A stretch of DNA of 8,073 bases from CAIWXH01 sp964555675 (lineage in GTDB: Bacteria > Chloroflexota > Chloroflexia > Chloroflexales > Chloroflexaceae). This document shows, in pieces, positions 1 to 5,775 of this stretch; within the stretch, counting starts at the first letter, position 1, and every line of letters starts with the position of its first letter. The notes under the pieces are model-generated. The model had not been told where the DNA came from. It ran no database searches and saw only the letters and a list, made by a program, of their open reading frames with translations. The stretch lies in the NCBI GenBank assembly GCA_964555675.1, contig CAZKTU010000277.1, positions 1-8,073 of the forward strand, written 5' to 3'. The translations under genes were made by a program, and so were the position numbers.

Positions 1-54
1 ATGGTGACGCCACGGGGGCGCGCCCGCGGCCATGGACTCTAGCTCGTCGGCCAT
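1..54 (-). CDS. Possible start of an unidentified protein, cut by the window edge
   Basis: An ATG at 54-52 on the minus strand opens 18 codons that run off the left edge (M-A-D-E-L-E-S-M-A-A-G-A-P-P-W-R-H-H). A Shine-Dalgarno-like AGGAG lies four bases upstream, which is the main reason to think it is real. It follows ileS on the same strand, about 93 nt after the ileS stop and beyond two hairpins, so it may have its own promoter, though I see none. Eighteen residues are too few to recognise a family. It could equally be a chance start. Confidence 0.35.
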   Translation of the reverse strand, partial: MADELESMAAGAPPWRHH

Positions 55-85
55 GGCTCTCCTGCTGTCTACCGCAGAGGCCTCA

Positions 86-106
86 CCCGGCGGCTGAAGC
101 CGCGGG
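86..106 (-). repeat. GC-rich hairpin between ileS and the left-edge gene
   Basis: The arms CCCGCGGC and GCCGCCGGG (minus strand) pair over eight positions with one bulged C, around a UUCA-like loop. There is no T-run after it. It could back up the ileS terminator just before it or be part of the leader of the left-edge gene. Confidence 0.4.
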
Positions 107-111
107 CTCCC

Positions 112-136
112 ACAGCAAAGCCCGCCTGAGCGGGCT
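112..136 (-). terminator. Probable ileS terminator
   Basis: Twelve bases after the ileS stop codon the minus strand reads AGCCCGC, TCAG, GCGGGCT (119-136), a perfect 7-bp stem with a tetraloop, followed by TTGCTGT. The T-tract is interrupted, so termination may be incomplete. Confidence 0.55.
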
Positions 137-147
137 CTGCATAAACC

Positions 148-3100
148 CTACGCCTTTGCCAGACCCACCACCGCCTGGCCGTCGCCAAACTCGACCGTCT
201 CGGCGTGGGCCTCGGTGGGCGCCGCGCCGACTGTCAGGCTGGTCGCCAGGGTCTCGCCGCGCAGGTAGTCGCCCCAGGCGGCCAGGGTCTGGGCGAGCAG
301 CTCGCCCTCGTCGCTCGAGGCCACGTAGAGGGCGATGCGGTCCGAGATGGCGAGCCCCGCGCTCTTGCGCGCGTCCTGCACGCTGCGCACCAGGTCGCGG
401 GCGGCACCCTCGAGGCGCAGCTCGGGGGTGACCTCGGTGTTGAGCGCCACCAGCATGCCGTCGCCCTCGGCCACGGCGTAGCCGGCGGGGGCGCTGCTCT
501 CCACCAGCACCTCCTCGGGCAGCAACTCCAGCTCCTGGCCGTCGACGCTCAGGCGCACCGTGGCGCCGGCCTCGCAGGCGTGGGCGACGGCGCGGGCTGC
601 GTCGCCGTCCAGGGCCTTGAGGGCCGCGGTGAGCGCCGGCACCTGCTTGCCGTACTTCTTGCCGACCAGCTTGAGGTTCGGCCTGAAGCGGTACTCGACG
701 ATGTCGCTGGCGGCGTCGAGGTAGCGCACCGCCTTGACATTCAGCTCGTCGCGCAAGTCGGCCTCGAAGCGGCGCAGGCCGGCGACGGCCGCCGGGCTGC
801 TCGAGCGCACCCACAGCTCGCTGAGGGGCTGGCGCACCTTGAGGTTGGCGCCCTTGCGAGCGGCGCGGCCCAGGCTCACTGCGCCCAGCAGAGCCGCGGT
901 GTCGGCCACCAGGCCCTCGTCGAGCAGGGCCGGCTCGGCCTTGGGCCAGGGCGCCAGGTGTACGCTCTCGGCCACGCCGTCGCCACTCGCCCCACTCGTC
1001 TGCCCGGTCAGGTTGCGGTAGAGCTCCTCGCTCACGAACGGGGTGAACGGGGCGGTGAGCTTGGACAAGGTCAGCAGGCAGGTGTAGAGCGTGCTGTAGG
1101 CGGCCTGCTTATCGGTGTCGGCCTCGCTCTTCCAGAAGCGGCGGCGGTTGCGGCGCACATACCAGTTCGAGAGCTCGTCGACGAAGCGCTCGATGCGCCG
1201 GGCGGCCGGGTAGACCTCGTAGTCCTCGAAGTCGGCCGTGACATCGCGCACCAGCCCGTTGAGCGCGGCCAGGGCCCAGCGGTCGATCGGCTGCAGGGCC
1301 TCGGCCGGCACGGGCGCCCCCGGCCTCCAGCCATCGAGGTCGGCGTAGGTGACGAAGAAGCTGTAGGTGTTCCAGAGGGTGAGCAGGAACTTGCGCAGGC
1401 TCTCGTTCACCAGGCCCAGGCTGAAGCGGCGCGGGTTGCCGGGAGGGGCCGCGGCGAAGAGGTACCAGCGCAGGGCGTCCACGCCGAAGGCGTCGATCAC
1501 CTCGGCGGGGGTGATCACATTGCCCTTGCTCTTGCTCATCTTCTGGCCATGCTCGTCGAGGAGATGGCCCAGGCAGATCACATTGTTAAAGGCCGGGCGG
1601 TCGAAGAGCAGCGTACTCTCGGCGTGGAGCGTGTAGAACCAGCCGCGGGTCTGGTCGACCGCCTCACAGATATAGTCGGCGGGGTGGGCGGCCTCGAAGA
1701 GCGCCTGGTTCTCGAACGGGTAGTGCCACTGGGCCACGGGCATCGCGCCGCTGTCGAACCAGCAGTCGGCCACATCGGGGATGCGGCGCATCGTGCCGTG
1801 CTGCGGGTCCTCCCAGGTCACCTCGTCGACATAGGGGCGGTGCAGGTCGAGCTCACTGAGCGAGCGGCCAACCTTCGCCTCGAGCTCGGCGACGCTGCCG
1901 AGGCACTCCATGTGCGAGCCGTCGGCGTTAGTCCAGATCGGCAGGGGCGTACCCCAGTAGCGCTCGCGGCTGATCGCCCAGTCGATATTATTCTCGAGCC
2001 AGTTGCCGAAGCGCCCGTCGCGGATATGCTCGGGCACCCAGTGGATCTGCTGGTTATTGGCCACCAGGTCGGCCTTATAGGCCGTGGTCTTGATGTACCA
2101 CGAGCGCTTGGCGTAGAAGAGCAGGGGCGTGCCGCAGCGCCAGCAGAACGGGTAGTAGTGGCGCACGCGCCCGCTCTTCAGCAGCAGGCCGCGCTCCTTC
2201 AGGTTGCGCGTGATATCCGGGTCGGCCTCCTTGAAGAACTTCCCGGTGAAGGGCAGGTCGCCGAGCTCGGGCATGACCTTGCCGGCCAGGTCGACCGAGA
2301 AGAGCGTGGGCAGGCCGTGCTTGCGGCCGACCTCGAGGTCGCCGTAGGCCGGGGCGATATGAACTACCCCGGTGCCGTCGTCCATGGTCACGATCTCGTC
2401 GGCGATCACCCGGTAGCCCCTGGCGAGGTCGGGGGTGTCGCCCGCGCCGGGCACGCCGGTGAAGAGCTGCTCGTAGCGCAGGCCGACCAGATCGTTGCCG
2501 CGCATGGTGCGCAGCACCTGCACGCCCTCGCCGAGGACGCGCTCGGCCAGGGCCTCGGCCAGCACCAGGCGCTCGCCCTCGTGCTCGACCTCGACATAGT
2601 TGGCGCCGTGCTGCACTGCCAGGGCCACATTGGCGGGCAGGGTCCAGGGCGTAGTGGTCCAGGCGACCATATAGGCGCCGGCCAGAGCCTCGGCCAGGGG
2701 CGTATCGTTGCCGGGCGCGGTGGCGCCGGTCAGCTTGAACTTGATGAAGACACTGGGGTCATCGACATCGTCGCGGGCGCCCTGCGAGACCTCGTGGTCG
2801 CTGAGGCTGGTGCCGCAGCGCGGGCAGTGCATGGTCACCTTATAGTCGCGGAAGAGCAGGTCGCGCTCCCAGAGCTGGCGCAGGATCCACCAGAGCGACT
2901 CGATATACTTATTGTCGTAGGTGTAGTAGCCGTCCTCATCGACCCAGTAGGCGATGCGCCGGGTGAAGCTCTTCCACTCCTGGATATACTCCCAGACACT
3001 CTCGCGGCAGAGCTTATTGAACTCGGCGATGCCGTACTTCTCGATATCGGGCTTGCCGTTGAAGCCGAGCTTCTTCTCGACCTCGATCTCGACGGGCAAG

Positions 3101-3363
3101 CCGTGGGTATCCCAGCCCTCGCGGCGGCCGATGATCTTATAGCCCTGCATGGCGCGGTAGCGCAGGATGATATCCTTGAAGGTCCTGCTGATCACGTGGT
3201 GCAGGCCGGGGCGGCCATTGGCGGTGGGCGGGCCCTCGTAGAAGACGAAGGGCTTCTCGCCCGAGGCGAGCGACTTCTCGACGACCTGGTTGGCGGCCCA
3301 CCAGGCCATAACCTCCTCCTCGAGCCGCGGGAAGGAGACGTTCGTATCGACGGGCTTGAACAT
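148..3363 (-). CDS. ileS: Isoleucyl-tRNA synthetase, eukaryotic-like (type 2)
   Basis: Cytoplasmic class Ia synthetase that charges tRNA-Ile and edits misactivated valine. The protein is 1071 residues from the ATG at 3363, chosen because GGAGGTG lies five bases upstream; the frame stays open further upstream but only through the T-box terminator. The HIGH motif appears as the swapped G53-L-H-H56 within PPTANGRPGLHH. KMSKS is at 608-612. The CP1 editing domain shows the threonine-rich W235-TTTPWTLP and HIAPAYGD (335-342). Two zinc knuckles are visible, CPRC (180-183) and CWRC (407-410). LSNWYVRRNRRRFW (731-744) marks the helical anticodon-binding region, and the long C-terminal part lacks the final zinc finger of E. 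coli-type enzymes. Family knowledge links type 2 IleRS with low mupirocin sensitivity. It is a single-gene unit controlled by the T-box leader upstream. Confidence 0.97.
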   Translation of the reverse strand: MFKPVDTNVSFPRLEEEVMAWWAANQVVEKSLASGEKPFVFYEGPPTANGRPGLHHVISRTFKDIILRYRAMQGYKIIGRREGWDTHGLPVEIEVEKKLGFNGKPDIEKYGIAEFNKLCRESVWEYIQEWKSFTRRIAYWVDEDGYYTYDNKYIESLWWILRQLWERDLLFRDYKVTMHCPRCGTSLSDHEVSQGARDDVDDPSVFIKFKLTGATAPGNDTPLAEALAGAYMVAWTTTPWTLPANVALAVQHGANYVEVEHEGERLVLAEALAERVLGEGVQVLRTMRGNDLVGLRYEQLFTGVPGAGDTPDLARGYRVIADEIVTMDDGTGVVHIAPAYGDLEVGRKHGLPTLFSVDLAGKVMPELGDLPFTGKFFKEADPDITRNLKERGLLLKSGRVRHYYPFCWRCGTPLLFYAKRSWYIKTTAYKADLVANNQQIHWVPEHIRDGRFGNWLENNIDWAISRERYWGTPLPIWTNADGSHMECLGSVAELEAKVGRSLSELDLHRPYVDEVTWEDPQHGTMRRIPDVADCWFDSGAMPVAQWHYPFENQALFEAAHPADYICEAVDQTRGWFYTLHAESTLLFDRPAFNNVICLGHLLDEHGQKMSKSKGNVITPAEVIDAFGVDALRWYLFAAAPPGNPRRFSLGLVNESLRKFLLTLWNTYSFFVTYADLDGWRPGAPVPAEALQPIDRWALAALNGLVRDVTADFEDYEVYPAARRIERFVDELSNWYVRRNRRRFWKSEADTDKQAAYSTLYTCLLTLSKLTAPFTPFVSEELYRNLTGQTSGASGDGVAESVHLAPWPKAEPALLDEGLVADTAALLGAVSLGRAARKGANLKVRQPLSELWVRSSSPAAVAGLRRFEADLRDELNVKAVRYLDAASDIVEYRFRPNLKLVGKKYGKQVPALTAALKALDGDAARAVAHACEAGATVRLSVDGQELELLPEEVLVESSAPAGYAVAEGDGMLVALNTEVTPELRLEGAARDLVRSVQDARKSAGLAISDRIALYVASSDEGELLAQTLAAWGDYLRGETLATSLTVGAAPTEAHAETVEFGDGQAVVGLAKA

Positions 3364-3367
3364 ACAC

Positions 3368-3374
3368 ACCTCCA
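3368..3374 (-). promoter_or_regulatory. ileS ribosome binding site
   Basis: GGAGGTG on the minus strand lies a few bases before the ATG at 3363, and just downstream of the T-box terminator T-run. It decides the start: the upstream in-frame GTG at 3438 lies inside the T-box sequence. Confidence 0.85.
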
Positions 3375-3381
3375 GGCGCAC

Positions 3382-3415
3382 AAAAAACCCCGCCCCCAGT
3401 AAGAAGGGGACGAGG
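3382..3415 (-). terminator. T-box regulated intrinsic terminator of the ileS leader
   Basis: On the minus strand CCTCGTCCCC (3415-3406) pairs with GGGGGCGGGG (3397-3388) over ten base pairs, including two G-U, around an eight-base loop, followed directly by six T (3387-3382). This is a textbook Rho-independent terminator 19 bases before the ileS start codon. Its 5' arm contains CGTCCCC (3412-3406), which is also needed for the antiterminator, so the two structures exclude each other. The control is therefore transcriptional rather than translational. Confidence 0.93.
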
Positions 3416-3690
3416 CGAATGATGCCCCGCGGTACCACCCCGGTTCAGCTCGGCCCGGCCGCGCTTGGATTGCGCACCGCAATCCAATCGCACAGGGAGC
3501 TGCGCTCGGCGAGCGTCGGTCAACGCTCTGTCCCGGTAACGGGGGACAACTCCGGGCGCGGCTAGTGGGCCGTGGGGGGCCGTTCGCCTGCCGGCTCGGG
3601 GGTGATCTTCGCTGCGCCTTCGGCCGCCCGGCTCACACCGGCCCGGGCTCGCTGGAGGCGAAACTGCGCCGCTACTCGTCCCCGTCATCG
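3388..3690 (-). promoter_or_regulatory. T-box riboswitch (isoleucine specifier) in the ileS leader
   Basis: The ileS leader has the ordered parts of a T-box that binds uncharged tRNA-Ile. Stem I is closed by GACGGGGAC (3686-3678) with GTCCCCCGTT (3547-3538), one C bulged. AGTA (3676-3673) matches the loop E motif. CAGCGAG and GGTGTGAG match the distal stem I elements. GAAGATCACC (3610-3601) presents the specifier AUC (3606-3604), an isoleucine codon followed by the usual A. A perfect 9-bp hairpin (3465-3487) sits where stem III is expected. The T-box GGGTGGTACCGCG is at 3440-3428. GGGG before the bulge can pair with CCCC (3409-3406) and GCG with CGT to form the antiterminator. Uncharged tRNA-Ile should stabilise it and allow ileS transcription. 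The full fold was not computed. Confidence 0.95.
3465..3487 (-). repeat. Perfect 9-bp hairpin of the ileS leader (likely T-box stem III)
   Basis: TTGGATTGC (3487-3479 on the minus strand) and GCAATCCAA (3473-3465) pair perfectly around a five-base loop. It lies between stem I and the antiterminator. A second hairpin, GAGCGT/ACGCTC, lies just upstream at about 3509-3526. Confidence 0.75.
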
Positions 3691-3703
3691 CCATTCGCAG
3701 CGC

Positions 3704-3732
3704 AGTATAACAACGCCCGCCGCCCCCGTCAA
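3704..3732 (-). promoter_or_regulatory. Sigma-70 type promoter of ileS
   Basis: On the minus strand TTGACG (3732-3727) and TATACT (3709-3704) are separated by exactly 17 bp. Initiation would fall near 3697, immediately before T-box stem I, giving a leader of about 335 nt. The position relative to the riboswitch independently supports it. Confidence 0.88.
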
Positions 3733-3773
3733 GGGACTTGCGACGGAGGGACGGACCACCCTTGCGGGGCCGG

Positions 3774-3871
3774 GGCACAGCGGGCGAGCCTGTGCCTGGC
3801 CCTATTAGCGCTCGGCCGCGCTCATACCGTCGCTGCCGCTCGCGCTGCGCGAGCACGGAGGCCAGGCACAG
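3774..3871. repeat. Nested inverted repeats between the helicase and ileS
   Basis: A perfect 12-bp inverted repeat, CTGTGCCTGGCC (3790-3801) and GGCCAGGCACAG (3860-3871), encloses 58 bases. These contain two smaller hairpins: AGCGC/GCGCT (3807-3822) and GCTCGCG/CGCGAGC (3838-3854). A third copy, GGCACAG at 3774-3780, can pair instead with CTGTGCC at 3790-3796, so two folds compete. There is no T-run and no reading frame I can support. It could be a helicase 3' end structure, a small structured RNA or a short palindromic repeat element. Confidence 0.6.
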
Positions 3872-3885
3872 CGCGCACGTCAGAC

Positions 3886-3912
3886 CTTCGCGTACTTCGT
3901 GGTCTTCGTGGT
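3886..3912. repeat. Three tandem 9-bp units, CTTCGTGGT type
   Basis: Units CTTCGCGTA, CTTCGTGGT and CTTCGTGGT follow one another without gaps. Read on the minus strand they give ACCACGAAG steps. From general knowledge, intergenic CACGAAG-type runs of this kind recur in Chloroflexota and some other environmental bacteria and are often mispredicted as TK-rich peptides. No promoter or terminator role is visible. Confidence 0.6.
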
Positions 3913-3937
3913 AAAGACCCGCCCCTCATTTCCGCCA

Positions 3938-3953
3938 GCGCGCAGGAGCGCGC
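3938..3953 (-). repeat. Short GC hairpin after the helicase stop codon
   Basis: GCGCGC, AGGA, GCGCGC forms a 6-bp stem with a four-base loop six bases beyond the helicase stop. No T-run follows on the minus strand, so it is at most a weak or Rho-assisted end. Confidence 0.4.
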
Positions 3954-3958
3954 ACGCC

Positions 3959-5269
3959 TTACGCCGAGCGGCGGGTGGGGCGTTCGGGGCGGCGGGGCTG
4001 GCCGGCGACATCGCGCTGCAGCTCGCGCTGGGGGGGGCGGCCGTCGCGGCGGGGCTGGCCCTGGGGGGCGCGGCCATCGCGGCGGGGCTGGCCCTGGGCG
4101 GGGCGGGCGTCGAGACGAGGCTCGGGCTCGCTGGAGCGCGGGGGCGGCGCGGCATAGTCGAAGCCGGCGACGGTGCGTCGCTCGAGGGGGTGGCCGACGG
4201 CCTTCTCGATCGCGCGGACCTGGTCGACGTCCTCGGGGGTGATCAGGGTGAAGGCCTCGCCGGTGCGCTCGGCGCGGCCGGTGCGGCCGATGCGGTGGAT
4301 GTAGGCGTCGGGGGTATCGGGCACATCGTAGTTAATCACGTGCGAGACCCGGTCGACGTCGAGGCCGCGGGCGGCGATATCGGTGGCCACCAGGATGCGG
4401 AAGCGCCCGGCGCGAAAGCCCTCCATGGCGATCTGGCGCTGGTTCTGCGAGCGGTTGCTGTGCAGGGCGGCGACGCTATGGCCGGCGCGGGCGAGCTGCT
4501 GCATCAGGCGATTGGCGCGGTGCTTGGTGCGCGTGAAGACCAGGACCGAACCGCTCTCGGCGCGCTTGAGCAGCTCGAGGATCAGGCCGGTCTTATGGTG
4601 CTGGGGCACCGGGTAGAGGGCGTGCTCGATCGTATGGGCCGGGCGCACCTGGCCGATCTGCACCGTAGCGGCGTTAGGGGCCGTCGTAGCCACCAGGCCG
4701 CGCAGCTCGGGCGAGAGGGTCGCCGAGAAGAGCATGGTCTGGCGCTGCACGGGCAGAGCGGCGATCACGCGGCGGATATCGGGCAGGAAGCCCATATCGA
4801 GCATACGGTCGGCCTCGTCGAGGACGAGCACCTCGACCTTATCGAGGCGGGCGCTGCCGCGGCCGATATGGTCGAGCAGGCGACCGGGGCAGGCGACGAC
4901 AATATCGAGGCCGGCCCTGAGGGCCCGCTCCTGGGGCTCCATGCCGACGCCGCCATAGATCGCGGCGCTGCGCAGGCCGGTGCCTTTGCCGAGGACCTGC
5001 ACGGCAGCGTTGACCTGCTCGGCGAGCTCGCGGGTGGGCGTGACGATCAGGGCGCGGACGCCGCCGCGGCGGCCGCCGAGCAGGCGCTGGAGCATCGGCA
5101 GCACGAAGGCGGCCGTCTTGCCGGTGCCCGTCTGGGCGAGGCCGACGAGATTGCGGCCAGAGAGGGCCAGGGGGATAGCCTCAGCCTGGATCGGCGTCGG
5201 TCTATCGTAGCCCTGCGCGCCCAGGTTGGCGTGCAGGGCGGGGTTGAGCTCAAAGTCAGAGAAGTTCAA
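3959..5269 (-). CDS. DEAD-box ATP-dependent RNA helicase, RhlE/CsdA-like
   Basis: ATP-driven RNA duplex unwinding in the cytoplasm, likely in ribosome assembly, mRNA decay or cold adaptation. The 436-residue protein has every superfamily 2 motif in order: Q motif YDRPTPIQ (21-28), Walker A AQTGTGKT (45-52), PTREL (78-82), GG (106-107), CPGRLLD (127-133), DEAD (151-154), SAT (182-184), VLVFTRTK (242-249), TDIAARGLD (296-304) and HRIGRTGR (325-332). Residues 373-436 are a basic, disordered-looking tail with two perfect-length 11-residue repeats of the QGQPRRDGR(A/P)P type (392-413) and a partial third. The start is a TTG at 5269, supported by AAGGA five or six bases upstream and by the usual N-terminal FSDFEL. 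It lies 155 nt after the RRM gene on the same strand, with a strong terminator between them. The exact subfamily cannot be settled here. Confidence 0.95.
   Translation of the reverse strand: MNFSDFELNPALHANLGAQGYDRPTPIQAEAIPLALSGRNLVGLAQTGTGKTAAFVLPMLQRLLGGRRGGVRALIVTPTRELAEQVNAAVQVLGKGTGLRSAAIYGGVGMEPQERALRAGLDIVVACPGRLLDHIGRGSARLDKVEVLVLDEADRMLDMGFLPDIRRVIAALPVQRQTMLFSATLSPELRGLVATTAPNAATVQIGQVRPAHTIEHALYPVPQHHKTGLILELLKRAESGSVLVFTRTKHRANRLMQQLARAGHSVAALHSNRSQNQRQIAMEGFRAGRFRILVATDIAARGLDVDRVSHVINYDVPDTPDAYIHRIGRTGRAERTGEAFTLITPEDVDQVRAIEKAVGHPLERRTVAGFDYAAPPPRSSEPEPRLDARPAQGQPRRDGRAPQGQPRRDGRPPQRELQRDVAGQPRRPERPTRRSA
4028..4096 (-). repeat. Tandem 33-bp coding repeat in the helicase tail
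   Basis: The DNA repeats CTGGGGGG-type and CGGCGGGGCTGGCC-type blocks with a 33-bp period, encoding the 11-residue units at residues 392-402 and 403-413, with a degenerate third copy towards the C-terminus. The unit is rich in Arg, Gln, Gly and Pro. Such repeats can change copy number by slippage. Confidence 0.7.
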
Positions 5270-5274
5270 GGGTT

Positions 5275-5280
5275 TCCTTT
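5275..5280 (-). promoter_or_regulatory. Helicase ribosome binding site (supports the TTG start)
   Basis: Minus-strand AAAGGA precedes the TTG start after AACCC. The stretch between the terminator and the start is strongly A/T-rich, including a run of seven A, unlike the GC-rich surroundings, and should be unstructured and accessible. Confidence 0.7.
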
Positions 5281-5298
5281 TTTTCTACAAAATGACAC

Positions 5299-5325
5299 AA
5301 AAGCGGGGGGCGCCTCGCCCCCCGC
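5299..5325 (-). terminator. Strong terminator/attenuator between the RRM gene and the helicase
   Basis: Minus strand GCGGGGGGCG and CGCCCCCCGC form a perfect 10-bp GC stem (5325-5303) with a three-base loop, followed by TTTT (5302-5299) and further T-rich sequence. Only about 30 bases separate the T-run from the helicase TTG, too few for a separate promoter. It therefore either ends most RRM transcripts or acts as an attenuator. Confidence 0.88.
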
Positions 5326-5345
5326 CTTCGTTGTTTGGGAAAGGC

Positions 5346-5371
5346 TCGGAGGGTGTTTATGGTCCCTCCGA
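5346..5371 (-). repeat. 8-bp hairpin in the RRM-helicase spacer
   Basis: TCGGAGGG (5371-5364 on the minus strand) pairs with CCCTCCGA (5353-5346) around a ten-base A/T-richer loop. It lies between the palindrome at 5391 and the terminator at 5299, giving three hairpins in succession in this 155-nt spacer. Confidence 0.6.
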
Positions 5372-5390
5372 AGAAGACTGCTTTCAGGGT

Positions 5391-5407
5391 AGCCAGGTCA
5401 CCTGGCT
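5391..5407 (-). repeat. Near-perfect palindrome after the RRM stop codon
   Basis: AGCCAGG, a three-base spacer and CCTGGCT form a 7-bp stem 18 bases after the RRM stop. It could be an mRNA 3' stabilising hairpin or a protein-binding operator; there is no T-run. Confidence 0.55.
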
Positions 5408-5424
5408 CACAAACAAGTTACAGC

Positions 5425-5775
5425 CTAGTAGCGATCGTTGTAGCCGCCACGGCCGCCGCCGCCACTGCCGCCCCGGCCGCCGCCGTAGCCGCCGCGGCTG
5501 CCGCCGCTGCTGCCGCCCCGGCCACCGCGGTCGCGGTCCTCGGACTCGTTGACGCGGATCGGGCGACCATTCAGCTCCTGGCCGTCGGTGGAGCGGATGA
5601 CCTCGCTCACGTCCTCGACCTCGATCTCGACGAAACCGAAGCCGCGCGAGCGGCCGGTGTCGCGATCGGTGATGACGCGAGCGCTCTGCACGTCACCATG
5701 GGGGGAGAAGACCCGCGCGAGCTCCTCGTCACCGACACTCCAGGGCAGGTTCCCGACAAACAGCTTGACCAGCAT
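5425..5775 (-). CDS. Small RRM RNA-binding protein with RGG/glycine-rich tail
   Basis: A 116-residue single-stranded RNA-binding protein. One RRM domain fills residues 1 to about 76: RNP2 is LFVGNL (5-10) and RNP1 is RGFGFVEI (44-51), with the aromatic residues F6, F46 and F48 that stack on RNA bases. Residues 83-116 are a glycine-rich tail with five RGG triplets (starting at 83, 86, 94, 101 and 109) and scattered Tyr and Ser, ending GYNDRY. This architecture matches the cyanobacterial Rbp family, known to be cold-induced; a cold role here is inference. The ATG at 5775 has AGGAG nine bases upstream. It is first in a probable two-gene unit with the helicase, from the promoter at 6001-6028, with a leader of about 220 nt. 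Confidence 0.95.
   Translation of the reverse strand: MLVKLFVGNLPWSVGDEELARVFSPHGDVQSARVITDRDTGRSRGFGFVEIEVEDVSEVIRSTDGQELNGRPIRVNESEDRDRGGRGGSSGGSRGGYGGGRGGSGGGGRGGYNDRY
5448..5530 (-). repeat. Low-complexity GCC/GGC-rich coding stretch
   Basis: The glycine-rich tail of the RRM protein is encoded by near-continuous GGC/GGT codons, giving a CCGCCGCC-type run on the plus strand. It creates long shadow frames, including alanine-rich ones on the plus strand, that are not genes. Confidence 0.8.

Noticed and set aside
205..3402. A 1065-codon open frame on the plus strand antisense to ileS
   Set aside because: It is a shadow created by GC-biased third codon positions of ileS. It has no family motifs, reads as low-complexity Gly/Ala/Leu/Val, and ileS is unmistakable on the other strand. 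Similar shadows oppose the helicase (3899-5392) and prfA (6007-7599).
3364..3438. Extension of ileS to the GTG at 3438 (25 extra residues)
   Set aside because: The extra codons lie in the T-box sequence and terminator, and the ATG at 3363 has a strong Shine-Dalgarno and the family N-terminus.
3747..3763. T-box-like fragment AAGGGTGGTCCGTCCCT on the minus strand upstream of the ileS promoter
   Set aside because: It lacks the conserved A of UGGNACC, has no stem I or terminator around it and lies outside the transcript. Probably chance, though a decayed duplicate cannot be excluded.
3137..3856. 239-codon minus-strand frame through the T-box leader
   Set aside because: It crosses the promoter, riboswitch, terminator and the ileS 5' end in another frame, and its product is arginine/glycine-rich noise.
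4028..4105. Tandem 33-bp repeat considered as a CRISPR or minisatellite
   Set aside because: It is in frame within the helicase tail, without spacers, and encodes degenerate 11-residue units.
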